Assembly (NCBI GenBank): GCA_040223695.1
Contig: JAVKFU010000018.1
Coordinates: 558,001-622,000 of the forward strand
DNA length: 64,000 nt
Reading direction: 5' to 3'
Source of the DNA: Deltaproteobacteria bacterium
GTDB taxonomy: Bacteria; Desulfobacterota_D; UBA1144; Nemesobacterales; UBA2774
A program made the position numbers and the translations under genes. The notes below the pieces were generated by a model. It did not search any database, was not told the DNA's origin, and saw only the letters and a program-made list of their open reading frames with translations. Positions 51,952 through 60,872 of the stretch are shown here, one piece after another (position 1 is the first letter of the stretch; the number at the start of each line of letters is the position of its first letter).

Positions 51952-52608
51952 CTATTCAGACGCGGGCTGCCCGGCCTCCTCGCTTTCGTTCTTTACCTTC
52001 TGAAGGTTAATCTCGCTGATGCAGTCGCTCACCGCGGGGTAGGTATTGTTGTATTTATTTACGCAGTATGTCTTTATGCAGCCCGCGTCAGCTCGGCACT
52101 GATCTATAATTATATTAATCACATGGGTCTTTAGCTGATCCGAGCAGTATGAGGTCCAATCCGTGTCGACGGTGCCGCCGAATCCTGCGGCGCATTTTTG
52201 CTTAACGCATTCTAGGTCCTCTCCACAGATTATGTAAATCTCGTTGAGCCTCTTCTGTTTGAGGGCTTCCATCTCCGTGGCCGCGGCCCGTTTCGCGGTG
52301 AGCTCCTCCTGCCGGGCCTCTTCGGTCGACGACTGAAGGTCTTCTGCCAGGCTCGCCGCCCCGGGCCTGTCCAGCGTCAGCTCCTCCCAGTACCATATCG
52401 TCACCGGCTGCCCATCGGCGTCGAGCTCCACGTAGGAATTCTTCCACCAGACCCTTCCGGTCTTGCTGTCTATTTTATGTATGGATTTACCATCCGAGGA
52501 CGCGTGCAGGCAGTAACGGTTCCCCGAGCCTGTGTATGATGTGATTACGAGCGTAAGGATTACGCCCGCCGCGATTCCGATAACAAGGGCTATTATTTCT
52601 CTCTGCAT
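51952..52608 (-). CDS. Membrane-anchored Cys-rich protein
   Basis: 218 residues. Single N-terminal membrane helix (IIALVIGIAAGVILTLVITSY). A short beta segment (SSDGKSIHKIDSKTGRVWWKNSYVELD) is followed by a coiled coil (SSTEEARQEELTAKRAAATEMEALKQKRLNEI), then eight Cys in pairs (IICGEDLECVKQKC, SYCSDQ, DQCRADAGCIKTYC). GGGAGGATGGAG upstream supports the start. No family recognised; probably periplasm-facing with disulphides. Confidence 0.75.
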   Translation of the reverse strand: MQREIIALVIGIAAGVILTLVITSYTGSGNRYCLHASSDGKSIHKIDSKTGRVWWKNSYVELDADGQPVTIWYWEELTLDRPGAASLAEDLQSSTEEARQEELTAKRAAATEMEALKQKRLNEIYIICGEDLECVKQKCAAGFGGTVDTDWTSYCSDQLKTHVINIIIDQCRADAGCIKTYCVNKYNNTYPAVSDCISEINLQKVKNESEEAGQPASE

Positions 52609-52906
52609 CTCTCCATCCTCCCTCAGGTGCTCATTACATTTTACCCGATTCGAGATACAAGGACACGCATACCCCGCCCTTCATGTGATAACGCCGGATG
52701 GGTCTATAAGGAAGAGTTTCTTAGAAATCGTAGCTTGTCGGACTTTGAATTCAAGCTTGTGTCATATTACATGCAACTACTTAGTAAATCGCACAGGTAT
52801 TTTGTTTACTCCATTTACTTATGAAAATATGCTGTCTTAATAACTCCAATATTATCTTATCCGATACCTACAGGAACATATCATCCTAATAAAATCTTGT
52901 AAAAAG

Positions 52907-53584
52907 CTAAAGAAGCTCGTGCAGCTCTTCTGCGAGTTCGGGGTCCACCGGGTGCTCCACGCTCTCGTAGAATACGGAGAGGTTACAGTCGGGCTCGGGC
53001 GTAAACTTTTTCCGGTCAAGCTCGATGGACACGTTGGTTTTTTTGTTCTTCGTAGGCCAGATGTGCCTGAGCGCGTATTTCCCCTCGCATATCTCCCCGG
53101 GGGACGAGTACGGATCGTCTTTAGGCGTGAAGTCGCCGTACTCGGCCACTCCTGCCGCGGGCTCGCCCATTTTCTTTGAAGTCTCCTCCGTCCTGTGTCT
53201 GAATAAAGAAATATAAAGGTCGGGGTCCTTGAAGCCGTCGCGCAGGTGGACAACTATCATGCCGAGCTTGCCGTTCCCGAACACGTAGAGCAGGTCGTAT
53301 TCGTACTCGATCTCGGCTACCTCGACCGTAACCCGCGTGTCCTCCGCGCCCTCTACATCTACCTTGACAGTTCCCTCGGCCTCTACCGGAGAGGACTCCC
53401 CTCCTATCCTGTATGTGAGAATCTCGTTCCCCTCTTTTACGAGCTCGGCTGTCTCGGTCTTTTTGACCTTCTGCTTGGACATGCCCCACTTAACCCCCCT
53501 GAAATCGGGCTCCTTGTCCCTCGAACACGAAGCGGCCATCAGTGTGATTAATAAGGTGATAGTAATTAAGGCTGTTTTTTTCAA
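52907..53584 (-). CDS. Lipoprotein of the FR-x3-WG family (paralogue 2)
   Basis: 225 residues, TTG start at 53584 after GGGAGG. Lipobox MAASC (Cys at 20). The domain begins PDFRGVKWGMSKQKVKKTE, the same block as in 47822-48472 and 60873-61478. It is larger than the first paralogue by an inserted beta region (KVDVEGAEDTRVTVEVAEIEYEYDLLYVFGNGKLGMIVVHLRD) and ends with KYALRHIWPTKNKKTNVSIEL and CNLSVFYESVE, which align with WVLPDTVINLLL and YLAIIYTS of paralogue 1. Function unknown; a shared periplasmic domain is inferred. Confidence 0.78.
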   Translation of the reverse strand: MKKTALITITLLITLMAASCSRDKEPDFRGVKWGMSKQKVKKTETAELVKEGNEILTYRIGGESSPVEAEGTVKVDVEGAEDTRVTVEVAEIEYEYDLLYVFGNGKLGMIVVHLRDGFKDPDLYISLFRHRTEETSKKMGEPAAGVAEYGDFTPKDDPYSSPGEICEGKYALRHIWPTKNKKTNVSIELDRKKFTPEPDCNLSVFYESVEHPVDPELAEELHELL

Positions 53585-53697
53585 TTAGGGTCTTGCCTCC
53601 CTTTATGAATTCAAGGGATATATTATGGGGGTAGAGGCGGAAAGATGCAAGGAGCATGACCTGCGCGGGTACGTTGGATTAACAGTATTGCCGGGCT

Positions 53698-53988
53698 TTA
53701 TTTATAACTCTTTACCAGAATAAGGTTAGTTTCAGCCGCCCGGATTCTGTCCTGAACAATCTCCTGATATTCGGGCGAGTTGTACCAGCGCATCGCCTGC
53801 TCTTCGTCGGGGAATTTCAGCACAACGGTTGTCTGGTATGGCCACTCACCCTCTATGAGTTTACAGTCGCGGTCCACGACGACTATCTCCCCTTCGTATT
53901 GAGTTAATATAGGCACGAAATTGGATACGTATCTGGAGTACCCGTCCTGATCTCGTACGTTTAGCTGGGCTATCATGTATGCGGCCAT
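53698..53988 (-). CDS. DUF1330 family protein
   Basis: 96 residues, the usual length. MAAYMIAQLNVRDQDGYSRYVSNFVPILTQYEGEIVVVD, then the Glu-rich TVVLKFPDEEQAMRWYNSPEYQ and ending in LVKSYK: this is the DUF1330 pattern, a ferredoxin-like dimeric alpha-beta barrel protein. Members are uncharacterised, some maybe bind small aromatic compounds. Strong GGAGGC site before ATG. Alone. Confidence 0.88.
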   Translation of the reverse strand: MAAYMIAQLNVRDQDGYSRYVSNFVPILTQYEGEIVVVDRDCKLIEGEWPYQTTVVLKFPDEEQAMRWYNSPEYQEIVQDRIRAAETNLILVKSYK

Positions 53989-54143
53989 TGTGACTGCCTC
54001 CTTTTACTCAAGCTGTGTTCAGAGAATAACAAACCCGGCTTTAATATTCGAGAGGGGTCGCTTGCATTTCTCTTTCTATACCATTCATCCTGAGCGCGCA
54101 CGCAGTATGCAGTCGAAGCAAACAAACATTCCTCAGCCTTCAG

Positions 54144-54620
54144 CTACGCCCGCTGATACTTTTTATAAGCCCACGCTGCTACCAGTCCGAAGATTATATG
54201 ACTGAATATAGTGATAAAGTTCCGAGCCTTCGCAAACCACGGGAATACCGCTGTGAACCCATAGAAATTAACTATATATAGTATTAACCCGGAAACAGCC
54301 CCGATTAATAAAGCCATGCCGATACCCAGCTTATTAATAATAACAGAGAGTATCACTCCATAAATTATCGATAATATGAGGTGCACGATTAAGGCCGTAA
54401 CCACTACGCCTGCGTCAAAAGTTGCCGGAGGCGGTAATACCTCCTGACCCATCACTATAGCGGCCATCATGCGCGGCGGTCCCCAGGCGCTTCCTCCTCC
54501 GACAAATTGAACCAGCAGCATCTCCAGTATTAGAAAGACAATACCCGCTATGACTCCGGCTATTACTGCCGCTTTCCAGTTAACGGTGTTTCGTTTTACT
54601 AAATCTCTCTCAGCTTCCAT
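54144..54620 (-). CDS. Four-helix membrane protein
   Basis: 158 residues from ATG 54620 with AAGGAGAATGAT upstream; the longer frame to 54695 is rejected as it starts inside the leader. Helices at about 16-38, 68-92, 94-116 and 128-152. Pattern PPRMMAAIVMGQEVLPPPATFD between helices 1 and 2 is typical of small membrane proteins that go with YagU/DUF1440-like and Mn-transport-like folds; this is a weak guess. No catalytic residues. Monocistronic. Confidence 0.7.
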   Translation of the reverse strand: MEAERDLVKRNTVNWKAAVIAGVIAGIVFLILEMLLVQFVGGGSAWGPPRMMAAIVMGQEVLPPPATFDAGVVVTALIVHLILSIIYGVILSVIINKLGIGMALLIGAVSGLILYIVNFYGFTAVFPWFAKARNFITIFSHIIFGLVAAWAYKKYQRA

Positions 54621-55236
54621 ATCATTCTCCTTGCATCTTTGTATAAAAGTTATGATGAATATAGAGGTAGGAAGTTTCATAATGGTGGCGCACATGCGTA
54701 TCTCTAACCCTTAGTTTTGCCGGGTTTACGCGTACAAAACTTCCGTCCCATAAATTCCGAAACCGGCTTGGGAGGTTGCCTTTTCAACCCGCTCATCCTG
54801 AGGCGCAGAATCTGCGCTCATGTACGATTTCTTCGCCTCTACTCCTAATACCATCACACGCATGTAAAGAACCCAATCATCCTGAGCGCACACGAAGTGT
54901 GCAGTCGAAGGATGCCTGCCCTTTCAAATACTCTTCTGCTTACCCCAGTCGTCATTGCGAAACGAATTCGAGTATGCGAGGATTCGGACGCCTTCCGCAA
55001 AATGCAAAGTAGCAAATGTGCTACGAGAAGCTACGTTTCAGAATCTAATTTTTTAAAACCCCTTTTTCTGGGGCGGAACCGAAGGATGTAATGATAGACA
55101 CATCCGGGATCAACCTTGACCCCCAAATCAGCAATTTCTTTATCCTGTGATTAATAATAAATAAAAGATTCGAGATCAGTTGTGTTAAAATGGGACTTAA
55201 GCATGTACTTCTAAAATCCGGACAAGGAGCAATGAA
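54621..55236. repeat. Intergenic region with dispersed repeats
   Basis: CACAGAATCTGCGC block with type A half (about 54785-54820), type A with GCACACgaaGTGTGC insert at about 54870-54918, and type B at about 54953-54990. AT-rich promoter sequence for the cupin gene follows after 55100. No gene. Confidence 0.7.
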
Positions 55237-55761
55237 ATGGATCTACCCGAGAAAATTAAAATCGCAGGCGTGAATCCCATGAATATACCCGCCCCCCCGG
55301 GCTCGCTGCCCCTCATAACGGCTGATTTGGAAAACGACGATGAGAAGTACTGGATGAAGCTCACCGATACGGTCTACTCCCGCCCGCTCGTGATAAACGC
55401 GCACAACGGCGGTTGGATCGAGTGCTTCAGGATTGCGGAGAAGGGGCTGATAAACCGTCACCGCCACTCGACTCCCGCGTTTGTTTACGGTATTGAGGGT
55501 ACGTTCGGCTACCTGGAGCACGACTGGGTGCTCGGCCCGGGCTCTGTTCTTTACGAGCCTGTAGGTGAGAGCCACACCTTCGTCTGCTACAGCGACGGCG
55601 GGATGAAGGCGCTCGCCGTGATGTACGGCCCGCTCACCATAGTGGATGAAACCGGAAAGGACCTTTTCACCATCGACAGCCTCGGCGTGCTCGAGCTTTA
55701 TAAAAAGCACTGCGTAGATGTCGGCCTCGGGGAAGGGTTCGCCGAGTCGCTCGTGCGCTGA
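55237..55761 (+). CDS. Cupin dioxygenase, dihydroxyacetophenone dioxygenase-like
   Basis: 174 residues. The cupin core LINRHRHSTPAFVYGIEGTFGYLEHDWVLGPGSVLYEPVGESHTFVC has likely iron ligands H75, H77, E94 and H113, a set and order that match 2,4'-dihydroxyacetophenone dioxygenase and its ChrR-like relatives. It may cleave a C-C bond in an aromatic or keto acid. It lies 51 bp before an FAD-dependent amine oxidase-like gene, with which it probably shares a pathway. Substrate is not proven. Confidence 0.82.
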   Translation: MDLPEKIKIAGVNPMNIPAPPGSLPLITADLENDDEKYWMKLTDTVYSRPLVINAHNGGWIECFRIAEKGLINRHRHSTPAFVYGIEGTFGYLEHDWVLGPGSVLYEPVGESHTFVCYSDGGMKALAVMYGPLTIVDETGKDLFTIDSLGVLELYKKHCVDVGLGEGFAESLVR

Positions 55762-55812
55762 ACAGCGGCGGATGCCCGGCGTTAGCTTTTAACATTCGGG
55801 AATAATGAAAGA

Positions 55813-57003
55813 ATGCAGCTACTGAGCAAGGCCCAATCTGTCCTTATTATAGGCGCGGGAATATTCGGCGTGACCGCCTCGCTTGAATTGAACAAGAGGG
55901 GCTACACTGTAACCCTCGCCGATCCGGGACCTCTGCCTCATCCCGATGCGGCGTCCAACGACATGAACAAGTTCGTCCGTATGGATTACGGCCATGACGA
56001 ATTTTACATCTCGCTCATGGAAGAGGCGTTTAAAGGCTGGTACGGGTGGAACGCCAGATGGCGGAGGCCCGTATACCACGAGACAGGGGGTCTCTTCATG
56101 GTGCACGACCGGATGGAGCCGGGCGGATTCGAGTACGAGAGCTACGTGCGGCTTCAAAAGAGGGGCTACAGTCTCGAGCGTCTGACCCCTGATCTTATCA
56201 AAGAATACCTTCCCGGCGTTTTGTACGGCAGATATAAGGACGGCTACTATAACCGGAAGGCGGGATGGGCGGAGGCAGGAGAGCTGCTTACGCTTCTTGT
56301 GGAGGACGCCAAAGTCTCAGGCGTCGATGTAACGCCCGGCGTCAAGATCACGGAGCTTTCGGATAACGGCAATTACGCTCCTCGTGCTCTGACGGAAGAC
56401 GGAGAGGAAATCCGCGCCGACTACGTGATCGTCGCGGCGGGGGTCTGGACCCCACTGCTCGTGCCGGAGCTAAAAGAGCTGATGTGGGCTACGGGACAGC
56501 CGGTATTCTATCTCAAGTCCGCGGTCGATGCCGGATTCCTGTCCCCTCACCATCCGGCCACCTGGCTTGCGGATATTTCTAAAACGGGCTGGTACGGCTT
56601 TCCCGCGCTCCCCGACGGCACGGTAAAGATCAGCAACCACGGGCCGGGCAGACGTATGCGACCCGACGACCCGCGCGAGATAACTGAGGGGGATGAGAAG
56701 AACTTGACGCATTTTCTCAGTGAGAATATCCCCGTGCTCGCGGACGCGCCGGTCATAAAAACCCGCCTCTGTCCCTACGCCGACACGTGGGACGCCGACT
56801 TCTACATTGACCGCGTTCCGGGCAGGCCGGGGCTTATAGTAGCCACCGGAGGGAGCGGACACGCATTTAAGTTCGCCCCGGTCCTGGGGTCATTAATCGC
56901 TGATGTCCTGGAGAATAAACCCAACCCCTATCTGCACCGGTTCGCCTGGCGTGAAAAGGGGGAGGCGGGGATAGAAGAAGAGAGATCACGGGAAATCGAA
57001 TGA
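55813..57003 (+). CDS. FAD-dependent DAO-type oxidoreductase
   Basis: 396 residues. GAGIFGVTASLELNKRGYTVTLADPG is the FAD-binding Rossmann motif (GxGxxG); the DAO family features VIVAAGVWTPLLVPEL (second half) and FYIDRVPGRPGLIVATGGSGHAFKFAPVLGSLIAD (C-terminal FAD contact) are clear. It resembles sarcosine oxidase and fructosyl-amine oxidase relatives. The product oxidises a secondary or tertiary amine or amino acid. It follows the cupin gene closely and probably acts on the same substrate family. Cytoplasmic, no signal peptide. Confidence 0.88.
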   Translation: MQLLSKAQSVLIIGAGIFGVTASLELNKRGYTVTLADPGPLPHPDAASNDMNKFVRMDYGHDEFYISLMEEAFKGWYGWNARWRRPVYHETGGLFMVHDRMEPGGFEYESYVRLQKRGYSLERLTPDLIKEYLPGVLYGRYKDGYYNRKAGWAEAGELLTLLVEDAKVSGVDVTPGVKITELSDNGNYAPRALTEDGEEIRADYVIVAAGVWTPLLVPELKELMWATGQPVFYLKSAVDAGFLSPHHPATWLADISKTGWYGFPALPDGTVKISNHGPGRRMRPDDPREITEGDEKNLTHFLSENIPVLADAPVIKTRLCPYADTWDADFYIDRVPGRPGLIVATGGSGHAFKFAPVLGSLIADVLENKPNPYLHRFAWREKGEAGIEEERSREIE

Positions 57004-57321
57004 GGAATCATCACCGCAATCACAAATCAGTCATTCTGAACCCTGTCCTGAACCTTGTCCCGGACTACGATCCGGGATCATTTCAGAATCTATTCAGAGT
57101 CTCATCTTTTCAAAGCTGTACATCCTGAGCATGTCGAAGAACGCCATCCTTCTCAATTTCCTCCCCCCTCCAGGGGGAGGATTAAGGAGGGGGGATAAAT
57201 TCTGTGTGAAATCCAGTCTTTAATCTTTAGCCGTCATCCTGAACCCTGAAACAAGTTCAGGACAGGCTTGATTCAGGATCGGCGAGATGGTTATTGTCAT
57301 ACCCTTTCCTTTTCCGACATT
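57004..57321. repeat. Intergenic dispersed repeats
   Basis: Type C copies at about 57028-57085 and 57230-57280, a type A fragment at about 57119-57145 (CATCCTGAGCATGTCGAAG), and the CCCCCTCCAGGGGGAGG self-complementary run at about 57165-57185. Confidence 0.7.
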
Positions 57322-57430
57322 CACAGAATTGGCGTTAAGAAAATAGATTATTAAGTCTAAAATCTTTTAGGGGCCGCGGTGGGATTAAAAGATTTTAGAC
57401 TTAATAATCTATTTTTAGCCATATTCTGTG
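57322..57430. repeat. 109-bp inverted repeat (MITE-like)
   Basis: A perfect 30-bp inverted repeat: 57340-57369 pairs with 57386-57415, with a 16-base GC-rich loop. Outside it, CACAGAAT (57322-57329) matches ATTCTGTG (57423-57430) and GGC matches GCC, so the whole 109-bp element can fold on itself. No ORF inside. Size and shape are like a miniature inverted element or a large REP-type hairpin. Confidence 0.75.
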
Positions 57431-57540
57431 CAGTCTTGATTTTTGTTTCTTTTTATCAAGAAAAAGAAAAATATAATCTTTTCTTTCGCGTTACTAAGCA
57501 ATGCGACCTTGGCAATCTAGTCTTTTCTCCCTCTCCTTAA

Positions 57541-59088
57541 TTATCTGACATCCCCCTCGGCCATCTTCTTAAGCGTAACCCTGTCCACTTTTCCCGTAGG
57601 GTTGAGCGGTATCTCGTCGAGAAAAACAATTTCCTCGGGCGCTCTGTATCCGATGCGCTCGCGAGCGAAAGCAATTAAGTCGGTTGCTTTCGGCTTATCA
57701 GCTCCATTGCGAATGCTGACGTATGCCCGCACGTTCTCACCGTGAAGCAGGTCGTGGATTCCGATCACCCCTGCGCTCTCGACAGCCTCGTGCTCAAGGA
57801 GCGCTTCCTCGACTTCCTGCGGCGCGATATTGGAGCCGTCGTGCACGATGATCTGTTTTTTGCGTCCTTTAAACCAGAGGTAACCGTCTTCGTCCGCTTT
57901 CAATACGTCCCCTATGTCTAACCAGCCGTCCTTTATCGTGGCCGCAGTGGACTCGGGGTTGTTCCAGTAGCCGAGCATAATACTTTTAGAGCGCACCCAC
58001 AGGTTTCCCTCTTTACCCGTCGGGACTTCTACGCCCTCGTCGTCTCGAATTGAGAATCCAAACCCCGGAAGCGGTCTACCTATCGAACCTTCTACGATGA
58101 GGCCCGAAGGAGGGTTTATCGTAGCCAGGCCGACCTCGGTTGAGCCGTAACCTTCGTCAATCTGAAGGCCGGTGAGGGCGGTGAATTCGTGCTCGAGCTC
58201 AAGCGGCACTTTGTCTGAGCCTGAACGGGTTAGCCTGAGGCTCGAGAAATCCTCACTCGTTGCGCCGTGATCCCTGATTATCCGAAAAAGGGCTGCGGGG
58301 AGCATGCAGAGCACACTCGGTCTTTGCCGCCTAAGGAGCGTTAGAAGCTCATCGGGCTCGGCATTGGTCGCTACCAATACTCGCCCGCCTGCGGACATGG
58401 CCGTAAACGAAAAAAGGAAACCGCCGAGATGTGAATGTGAGGAGTCAGCAACCATTACGTCCCGGGTTGTGAGCTCGAAGCCCGCACGACAGCTGGCGAA
58501 CATGTACTCTAGTGATTCGTATGAATGCGTAACTCCCTTTGAAGGTCCGGTGCTACCGGAAGTAAAGAAAATAATGGCAGGCCGGTCGGGTTCGGGTGCC
58601 TGTAGATCGGCATCTCCCGGCTCGTTCTGGAGCAGGTCTTCCAGGCGTGGATCGTCCCCGTTGTTGGAGCCGTAACTTATTATACCGAGCGGAAGATTAC
58701 CGGCGATCATGCTCTTTTCCGCGTCTCCCCTCCGCTCCTCGTGTAAAAGGATTATTTGCGCTTCCGAGACCTCGAGCGCATGATCTATCTGGTGGTGCGA
58801 ATAGCGGTAGTTGAGCGGCACGGCGACGAGCCCCGCCTTGAAACACGCAACGTAGTGGATCAGAAGCTCGCACCTGTTGGGTATGAGCGACGCAATACGG
58901 TCTCCGGGCTTGAGGCCGAGCGTAAAGTAGTTTGCGGCGAGCCTTGCGCTTACGTCGTCCAGTTCCCGCCACGTATATCTTTTTTCGAGCGACACCAGCG
59001 CGTCCTCGTCAGGCTTCGTCTCGAGACCCGCTTTCAGCAAATCCCGGATCGGGACCGTACTTTGTAACTCTTTTCCGTAGTAGGGCAT
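57541..59088 (-). CDS. AMP-dependent acyl-CoA/aryl synthetase
   Basis: 515 residues, adenylate-forming enzyme. Core motif A3 FFTSGSTGPSKGV (about 179-191), A5 EGYGSTEVG, A7 GWLDIGD, A8 GRKKQIIVHDGSNIAPQEVEE and A10 PTGKVDR are present, so the ATP-dependent activation of a carboxylic acid to its CoA ester is likely. The substrate pocket does not let me choose between fatty and aromatic acids. The - strand PfpI gene lies 7 bp upstream, so they may be co-transcribed. Confidence 0.9.
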   Translation of the reverse strand: MPYYGKELQSTVPIRDLLKAGLETKPDEDALVSLEKRYTWRELDDVSARLAANYFTLGLKPGDRIASLIPNRCELLIHYVACFKAGLVAVPLNYRYSHHQIDHALEVSEAQIILLHEERRGDAEKSMIAGNLPLGIISYGSNNGDDPRLEDLLQNEPGDADLQAPEPDRPAIIFFTSGSTGPSKGVTHSYESLEYMFASCRAGFELTTRDVMVADSSHSHLGGFLFSFTAMSAGGRVLVATNAEPDELLTLLRRQRPSVLCMLPAALFRIIRDHGATSEDFSSLRLTRSGSDKVPLELEHEFTALTGLQIDEGYGSTEVGLATINPPSGLIVEGSIGRPLPGFGFSIRDDEGVEVPTGKEGNLWVRSKSIMLGYWNNPESTAATIKDGWLDIGDVLKADEDGYLWFKGRKKQIIVHDGSNIAPQEVEEALLEHEAVESAGVIGIHDLLHGENVRAYVSIRNGADKPKATDLIAFARERIGYRAPEEIVFLDEIPLNPTGKVDRVTLKKMAEGDVR

Positions 59089-59095
59089 GGCGTAC

Positions 59096-59740
59096 TTACC
59101 CTTTTATAGCGCGGTAATTATCCTCAGGGTAGGGGTATTCAAGCTCCTCAGCCGTGGCGCGGGCTATCTCCTCGCCCAGGTGTATCGCCACTATTCTGAG
59201 CGTCATATCTATTCCCGCCGTGATTCCCGCCGAGGTAAGGATATTGCCGTCCTCTACGAACCGGACGCCTTCCTCTACTTTGAGGGACGGGAATGAGCTC
59301 CGCAGCCTGTCGAGCGACCCGTGGTGAGTCGTCACGCTGTGCCCGTTAAGCACTCCCGCCGCCGCGAGCAGAAACGCGCCCGTGCATACTGACGCGAGCG
59401 TCTTGACTTCGCCAGCGCGCGTGCGGATAAATTCCAGAATCATCGGGTTATGGTTCTCCAGGCGCTCGCCCATGCCGCCGGGGACTACGAGTATGTCGAG
59501 CGGTGGGCAGTCCTCGAACGTGCAGTCGGGGGCTACTAGCATATTGCCGAAGGCCTCTACAGGCTCCGCCGTATGAGTGACGAGTAGTATCTCAAACGGC
59601 GTGCGCTCCGCAAAGCGCCTCTCCTCGTTAAGCCTGGTCAGGTTAAAGACCTCGTAAGGGCCCGTGAAATCGAGCACCTCGACGTTATCGTACAGCAATA
59701 TGCCCGCTCTCAATTTTGAATTTGAATTGTTGTTTTTCAT
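59096..59740 (-). CDS. DJ-1/PfpI family protein
   Basis: 214 residues. The nucleophile elbow ASVCTGAFLLAAAG contains the conserved Cys, with Glu from VEVLDFTGPYEVF and His in THHGSL completing the glutamine amidotransferase-like site. DILVVPGGMG is the strand-loop before it. The fold covers isonitrile hydratase, glyoxalase III and AraC-type sensor domains; here there is no DNA-binding domain. The reaction is not predictable. It lies 7 bp from the ligase gene, same strand, so it leads the pair. Confidence 0.85.
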   Translation of the reverse strand: MKNNNSNSKLRAGILLYDNVEVLDFTGPYEVFNLTRLNEERRFAERTPFEILLVTHTAEPVEAFGNMLVAPDCTFEDCPPLDILVVPGGMGERLENHNPMILEFIRTRAGEVKTLASVCTGAFLLAAAGVLNGHSVTTHHGSLDRLRSSFPSLKVEEGVRFVEDGNILTSAGITAGIDMTLRIVAIHLGEEIARATAEELEYPYPEDNYRAIKG

Positions 59741-60103
59741 TCCAGGGGATTTAAACGCTAATAATTTTGACTACATAACCGGAGACCGCGTTCAGGCCTC
59801 TTGCTTCGATAATCCGTAAAATCTATCACATGCTGAGATACAGTCAATGAGGGGTGATTATCTTCCGTAATCGTGAACCCGCTGTAAACCCGCTCATCCT
59901 GAGCCTGTCGAACTATCGAAGGATTTTATCTTTTCAATTTCCTTCCCCCTTTCAGTGGGGAAGGTTAGGATGGGGGTCATGATTCGTACATCCTGAGCCG
60001 GGTCGAAGGATGCCCTCTTTTTCAAATCCCCCCTTCTCGTAGAGCACTATACATCTTGCTCATTATTAATATAATGTATAAAAATTCAAAAAGGAGTGTG
60101 AAA
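59741..60103. repeat. Intergenic region with type A repeats
   Basis: Type A copies at about 59889-59926 (with GCCTGTCGAACTATCG insert) and 59984-60013. AT-rich promoter sequence for the CMD gene at 60040-60090. No gene. Confidence 0.65.
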
Positions 60104-60793
60104 ATGAGCACAAAAATAGACGATGTCGATCAGTATATGAGTAAGTTTGAATCCCTTGTCCCGGAGTTAAATGATGCGTGGACCGGCTATCATGATGAGG
60201 TTTTTAAAGAAGGATTAATCACTGTAAAAGACAAGCAATTAATTGCGGTAGCCTGTGCCCATATTACAGAATGTTCCGATTGTATAAAATCAAGAACAAG
60301 ACTGGCAAAGGAACATGGTGCTACGGATGAGGAAATTGCGGAATCGGTATACATTGCGATGAGGCTCGCAATCGGGCAGCCCTATGCCTTCAGCAGTATA
60401 GCGTTTGAGAATTATGATCTGATGAAGAGTAAAGGAAGTGTTTTCAAAGGCTATTTTATTAGCAAGAACATAACCCCGCAGATACAGGATTTTCATAAAG
60501 TAAGCGGTGAAATGTACAATAAGTTTTCTGCTTTCAACAACATAGTCTACGAGGACGGACACTTGCCTAAAAAGCTCAAGAAGGGGTTAATGGGACTGGC
60601 TTGCGCAATTTTAGCCAAATGTCCCTGGTGCATCAGGAGCTGTATAAGAGACGGACTCCAGGAGGGTGTAACTAAAGAGGAGATTACGGAGGCAATCAAT
60701 ATTGCAATGGTCATGAACGCGAGCGCCTGTAAGTCGCATGCTAATATAGCAATGGAAACGGCTGACAAGTTTACGAATGGAGCCGGTAGTTAA
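60104..60793 (+). CDS. Double carboxymuconolactone decarboxylase/AhpD-like protein
   Basis: 229 residues from ATG 60104 (AAGGAG upstream). Two AhpD-like halves. The first has the redox motif C57-x2-C60 with E56 and H71 (AHITECSDCIKSRTRLAKEHGATDEE), typical of AhpD and Carboxymuconolactone decarboxylase (CMD) enzymes. The second has C173-x2-C176 and C180 (ILAKCPWCIRSCIRDGLQEGVTKEE) but lacks the His. It may be a disulphide reductase or peroxidase partner with one active and one altered site. AT-rich relative to neighbours. Confidence 0.85.
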   Translation: MSTKIDDVDQYMSKFESLVPELNDAWTGYHDEVFKEGLITVKDKQLIAVACAHITECSDCIKSRTRLAKEHGATDEEIAESVYIAMRLAIGQPYAFSSIAFENYDLMKSKGSVFKGYFISKNITPQIQDFHKVSGEMYNKFSAFNNIVYEDGHLPKKLKKGLMGLACAILAKCPWCIRSCIRDGLQEGVTKEEITEAINIAMVMNASACKSHANIAMETADKFTNGAGS

Positions 60794-60872
60794 TCCAAGC
60801 GTAAGGCTTACATTATGGCAAGCCGCGTTTAAATGTGAATCCTGATATGGATTTGCGGCGTCTCCCTGAAAA

